Of a stretch of 9,826 bases of DNA, positions 7,281 to 9,826 are shown piece after piece (positions within the stretch are counted from its first letter, which is position 1; every line of letters begins with the position of its first letter). Under the pieces are notes generated by a model. It was not told the origin of the DNA. It searched no databases and saw only the letters and a list, made by a program, of their open reading frames with translations. The DNA is from Rubritepida sp. (GTDB taxonomy: Bacteria; Pseudomonadota; Alphaproteobacteria; Acetobacterales; Acetobacteraceae). The translations under genes were made by a program, and so were the position numbers. Where the stretch lies: contig JACMRO010000577.1 of the NCBI GenBank assembly GCA_014376425.1, forward strand, positions 1 through 9,826. Direction: 5' to 3'.

Positions 7281-8879
7281 ATGCCGCGTCACGCCGTCCT
7301 CATCGCCCTGGCAGCAGGCCTGGGCCTGGCGCTCCCCGCCTTCGCCCAGACCCAGCCGCGCAGCCAGGTCACCATCATGCGCGAGATCGATGCCGACCGG
7401 TACGATCCGCACCGCTCCACGGCGCTGGCCGCGGGCGAGGTGCTGACGATGCTGTCCGACACGCTGGTCAGCATGGATTACGACATGCGCAGCATCCGGC
7501 CGGGCCTGGCGGAACGGTGGGAAGTCTCGCCCGACGGCCGCATCTACACCTTCCATCTGCGCAGCGACGTCACCTTCTGCGACGGCAAGCCCTTCACGGC
7601 CGCCGACATGGCCTATTCGATCAACCGCTGGATTGGCAGGACCACGCCGCGCGTCACCTCCCCCGTCGCCTGGCGCGCGGGCGATGTGAAGGAGGTTCGC
7701 GCCCAGGGACCGCACACCCTGATCTACGAGCTGAACACCCCCTATTCCGAATTGCTGTCGCAGCTGACGATGTTCTTCGCCTCGGCTGTCGACCCGGCGG
7801 CGGTCGAGCGGCTGGGCGACAATTTCGGCGTCCAGGGCTTCAACGGCACCGGCCCATATTGCTGGGGTAGCTGGACGCCGCGCAACGAAATCGTGCTCAA
7901 CCGCCACCCGACCTATCGCTGGGGCCCGCCGGTGCTGCAGAACCAGGGGCCGGCGCATGTCGAGCGCATCGTGTGGCGGGTGATCCCCGAGGCCGCGCCC
8001 CGCGTCGCCGCCATCCAGGCGGGCCAGGCGGATGTGACGCAGTACATCCCCGAGGCATTCTGGGACACGATGCGGCGGGTGCCGACGCTGACGGTGAGCA
8101 ACCAGCCCAATTATTTCTGGGACTTCTTCTTCGGCTGGAAGATCGACCGGCCGGTGGCCAGCGACCCCGCCATCCGTCGCGCCACGCACCAGGCGGTTGA
8201 CCGCGTCGGCCTGGTGCGCGCGGTCTGGTCCGGCCACGCCGAACCCGCGCGCAACATCGTCAACCCGCGCAGCCTGGATTACGACGCGCAGTCGGACGCG
8301 ATGGTGCCGGCGCATGACCCGGCCGCCGCCCGCCGTACGCTGGACGAGGCCGGCTGGGTGCCGGGGCCGGACGGCATCCGGGTCAGGAATGGCCAGCGCG
8401 CCACCTTCGTCACATACGGCATCAACAACCTGACCAACCAGCGGGCCGCCGAGATCATGCAGCAGGGGCTGCGCCAGGTCGGCATCGAAATGCGCATCCA
8501 GTTCTACGACGCGACGGTGGCCTGGGGCCGGCTGGCGACCCAGGAGTTCGACGCCTTCTTCCTCAGCTACCCCTACATCAGCGCCGGCGATGCGCTGAGC
8601 CTGTACTGGAACAGCGCGACGCGCCCCACGCCCAACCGGATGAACTGGAACGACCCGCAGACCGACGCCTGGCTGGCCGAAGCCCGCGCCACGCTGGACC
8701 CGGCGCGGCGGGCCGAAGTGCTGGCGCTGCTGCAGCGCCGGCTGGCGGAGCAGGCGCCTTGGCTGACGATCGCGCGGTCACAGCTGAGCGTGTTCAGCAC
8801 CCGCCGGGTGGAGGGCGCCAGGGCGCATGGGCTTTACGGCATCGGGCTGTATCGCGGCCTGGATCTGAGGGTGCGCTGA
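7281..8879 (+). CDS. ABC transporter substrate-binding protein, family 5 (DppA/OppA-like)
   Basis: This 532-residue periplasmic protein should capture the ligand for the DppB/DppC-like permeases. The signal peptide MPRHAVLIALAAGLGLALPAFA is cleaved after residue 22 (AFA/QTQ); there is no lipobox, so the mature protein is predicted to be soluble. Family 5 landmarks are RPGLAERWEVSPDGRIYTF (73-91), then HLRSDVTFCDGKPFTAADM (92-110), GTGPYCWGSW near residue 193, the IQAGQADVTQYIP stretch near residue 250, and DPAIRRATHQAVDR in the second lobe. Length is normal for the family. ATG 7281 has GGAGAG at 7269-7274, spacer 6 nt. The CDS ends in TGATG shared with the next amidohydrolase. Family 5 proteins bind peptides, opines, glutathione, nickel complexes or sugars; the ligand cannot be read from sequence. 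Linkage to two amidohydrolases suggests an amide-bearing or N-containing solute. Confidence 0.94.
   Translation: MPRHAVLIALAAGLGLALPAFAQTQPRSQVTIMREIDADRYDPHRSTALAAGEVLTMLSDTLVSMDYDMRSIRPGLAERWEVSPDGRIYTFHLRSDVTFCDGKPFTAADMAYSINRWIGRTTPRVTSPVAWRAGDVKEVRAQGPHTLIYELNTPYSELLSQLTMFFASAVDPAAVERLGDNFGVQGFNGTGPYCWGSWTPRNEIVLNRHPTYRWGPPVLQNQGPAHVERIVWRVIPEAAPRVAAIQAGQADVTQYIPEAFWDTMRRVPTLTVSNQPNYFWDFFFGWKIDRPVASDPAIRRATHQAVDRVGLVRAVWSGHAEPARNIVNPRSLDYDAQSDAMVPAHDPAAARRTLDEAGWVPGPDGIRVRNGQRATFVTYGINNLTNQRAAEIMQQGLRQVGIEMRIQFYDATVAWGRLATQEFDAFFLSYPYISAGDALSLYWNSATRPTPNRMNWNDPQTDAWLAEARATLDPARRAEVLALLQRRLAEQAPWLTIARSQLSVFSTRRVEGARAHGLYGIGLYRGLDLRVR
8867..8871 (+). promoter_or_regulatory. Ribosome binding site GAGGG of the downstream amidohydrolase
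   Basis: GAGGG inside the 3' end of the binding-protein gene lies 7 nt before ATG 8879. It supports that start and indicates co-translation through the TGATG overlap. Confidence 0.6.
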
Positions 8880-9826
8880 TGACCACGACACTGATTCGCG
8901 ACGCCGACCTGGTCGTCGCCTGGGACGCTTCCGAAGGGCGCCACGCCTACCTGCCCGGCGGGTCCATCGCCTTCCGCGATGGGGTGCTGACCTTCGTCGG
9001 CCGTGGCTACGACGGCGAGGCCGATGAGATCATCTCCGGCAAGGGGATGCTGGTGATGCCCGGCCTGGTGAACATCCACTCGCACCCGACCTCCGAGCCC
9101 ATGAATAAGGGCCTGCTCGACGAGATCGGCTCCCCTGGCCTTTACAACTCCTCCCTCTATGAATTCATGCCGATCTTCCGCTCGGACAGCTCCGCCATCC
9201 CCGACTGCGTGCGCGTCGCGCTCTCTGAATTGTTGCTCTCCGGCGTCACCACCCTGGCCGACCTCTCCATCGCCCATCCCGGCTGGCTCGACCTGCTTGC
9301 CGAGGCCGGCATGCGGGTCTGCATCGCGCCGATGTTCCGCTCCGCCCGCTGGTTCACCAAGAACGGCCATGTGGTCGAATACGAATGGGACGAGGCCGCC
9401 GGCGAAAAGGCGATGGAAGAGGCCTTCACCCTCATCCAGCGCGCCGAGCAGCACCCCTCCGGCCGCCTCTTCGGCATGGCCTGCCCGGCGCAGATCGACA
9501 CCTGCGCGCCGGGATTGCTGCGGGACAGCCGGGCCGAAGCCCGCTCCCGCGGCCTGTCCTGGCAGATCCACGCCGCGCAATCCGTTGTCGAGTTCCACGA
9601 GATCACCCGCCGGCACGGCTTCACCCCGATCCAGTGGCTGCACGAGATGGGGCTGCTGGATGAGCGCGCCGTCATCGGCCACGGCATCTTCCTCGATGAC
9701 CACCCGTCGACGCCCTGGCACACCAGGAACGACCTGGCGATCCTGGCCGACACCGGCACGACCGTCGCGCATTGCCCCACCGTCTTCGCCCGCCGCGGTA
9801 TTACCATGAAGGATTTCGGCCGCTAC
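8879..9826 (+). CDS. Amidohydrolase, ATZ/TRZ/cytosine-deaminase-like, partial (right edge)
   Basis: An open frame of 316 codons runs from ATG 8879 to the last base with no stop, so the gene continues past the window. The N-terminus (MTTTLIRDADLVVAWD) is the beta-sandwich of amidohydrolases, followed by the strand end MLVMPGLVNIHSHP with the metal pair His67/His69, then LLLSGVTTLADLS (118-130), IHAAQ (230-234) with His231 as the likely third metal ligand, GHGIFLDD (267-274) with His268, and AHCPTVFARRGI (297-308) with His298. This order matches the group that includes atrazine chlorohydrolase, hydroxyatrazine hydrolases, guanine deaminase and S-adenosylhomocysteine/MTA deaminases, which deaminate or dechlorinate N-heterocycles. 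Two positions differ from the usual pattern: HxxE is HAAQ, and the HxPxSN region reads HCPTVF. The final metal-binding Asp would be outside the window. It follows the binding-protein gene with a one-base overlap, so it is almost certainly part of the same transcript. Exact reaction unknown. Confidence 0.88.
   Translation, partial: MTTTLIRDADLVVAWDASEGRHAYLPGGSIAFRDGVLTFVGRGYDGEADEIISGKGMLVMPGLVNIHSHPTSEPMNKGLLDEIGSPGLYNSSLYEFMPIFRSDSSAIPDCVRVALSELLLSGVTTLADLSIAHPGWLDLLAEAGMRVCIAPMFRSARWFTKNGHVVEYEWDEAAGEKAMEEAFTLIQRAEQHPSGRLFGMACPAQIDTCAPGLLRDSRAEARSRGLSWQIHAAQSVVEFHEITRRHGFTPIQWLHEMGLLDERAVIGHGIFLDDHPSTPWHTRNDLAILADTGTTVAHCPTVFARRGITMKDFGRY

Noticed and set aside
7209..8315. Long minus-strand open frame (368 codons) opposite the binding-protein gene
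   Set aside because: It mirrors the high-GC third-position bias of the sense gene; its product is His/Arg/Gly-rich and low in complexity, with no recognisable domain, while the sense frame is a clear family 5 binding protein.
8834..9772. Minus-strand open frame (312 codons) opposite the last gene
   Set aside because: The sense frame 8879-9826 carries the ordered amidohydrolase motifs (HSH, IHAAQ, GHG, AHCP). The antisense product is a GC-bias shadow.
1..9826. Search for CRISPR arrays, insertion sequences, tRNAs, phage or defence genes
   Set aside because: No regularly spaced repeats, transposase-like frames, terminal inverted repeats or tRNA-like cloverleaf sequences were seen by eye; almost all sequence is accounted for by metabolic and transport genes.

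Overview
The window is GC-rich and every gene reads on the + strand, packed end to end with overlapping or abutting stop and start codons. Codon use, gene families and layout suggest a metabolically versatile Gram-negative proteobacterium, most likely an alphaproteobacterium of the Acetobacteraceae/Roseomonas kind. That placement is inference from style, not from a marker gene. A predicted outer-membrane protein with a Sec signal peptide supports a Gram-negative host.

Layout: (1) 2-277, the C-terminal end of a class II aldolase/adducin-family protein that begins before the window. (2) 274-2979, an ABC importer of the spermidine/putrescine type: ATPase (274-1347), PotB-like permease (1334-2191) and PotC-like permease (2191-2979). 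Its periplasmic binding protein is not in the window. (3) 3011-4609, a YtcJ-like metal-dependent amidohydrolase. (4) 4610-6381, a DppB-like and DppC-like permease pair of the peptide/nickel/opine ABC family. (5) 6451-7212, a secreted, probably outer-membrane beta-barrel protein of unknown function. (6) 7281-8879, a family 5 (DppA/OppA-like) periplasmic binding protein. (7) 8879 to the window end, an amidohydrolase of the ATZ/TRZ/cytosine-deaminase-like group, cut by the right edge.

Read together this looks like one catabolic uptake operon: two unrelated ABC importers, a candidate outer-membrane component and three enzymes (aldolase-type, amidohydrolase, amidohydrolase/deaminase). Such a set would suit import and stepwise hydrolysis of small nitrogen-containing organic compounds (amides, N-heterocycles, opine- or peptide-like molecules), but nothing in the sequence fixes the substrate. 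The Dpp-type transporter has no ATPase of its own here; DppD/DppF-like genes would be expected past the right edge.

The only non-coding gaps are short: 2980-3010 (31 nt), 6382-6450 (69 nt) and 7213-7280 (68 nt). The last holds a perfect 7-bp inverted repeat. I see no tRNA, rRNA, CRISPR array, insertion sequence, phage gene or attachment site. I did not find a convincing novel defence or mobile system; the interest lies in the unusual gene combination, substitutions at usually conserved active-site positions in the two amidohydrolases, and the uncharacterised envelope protein.
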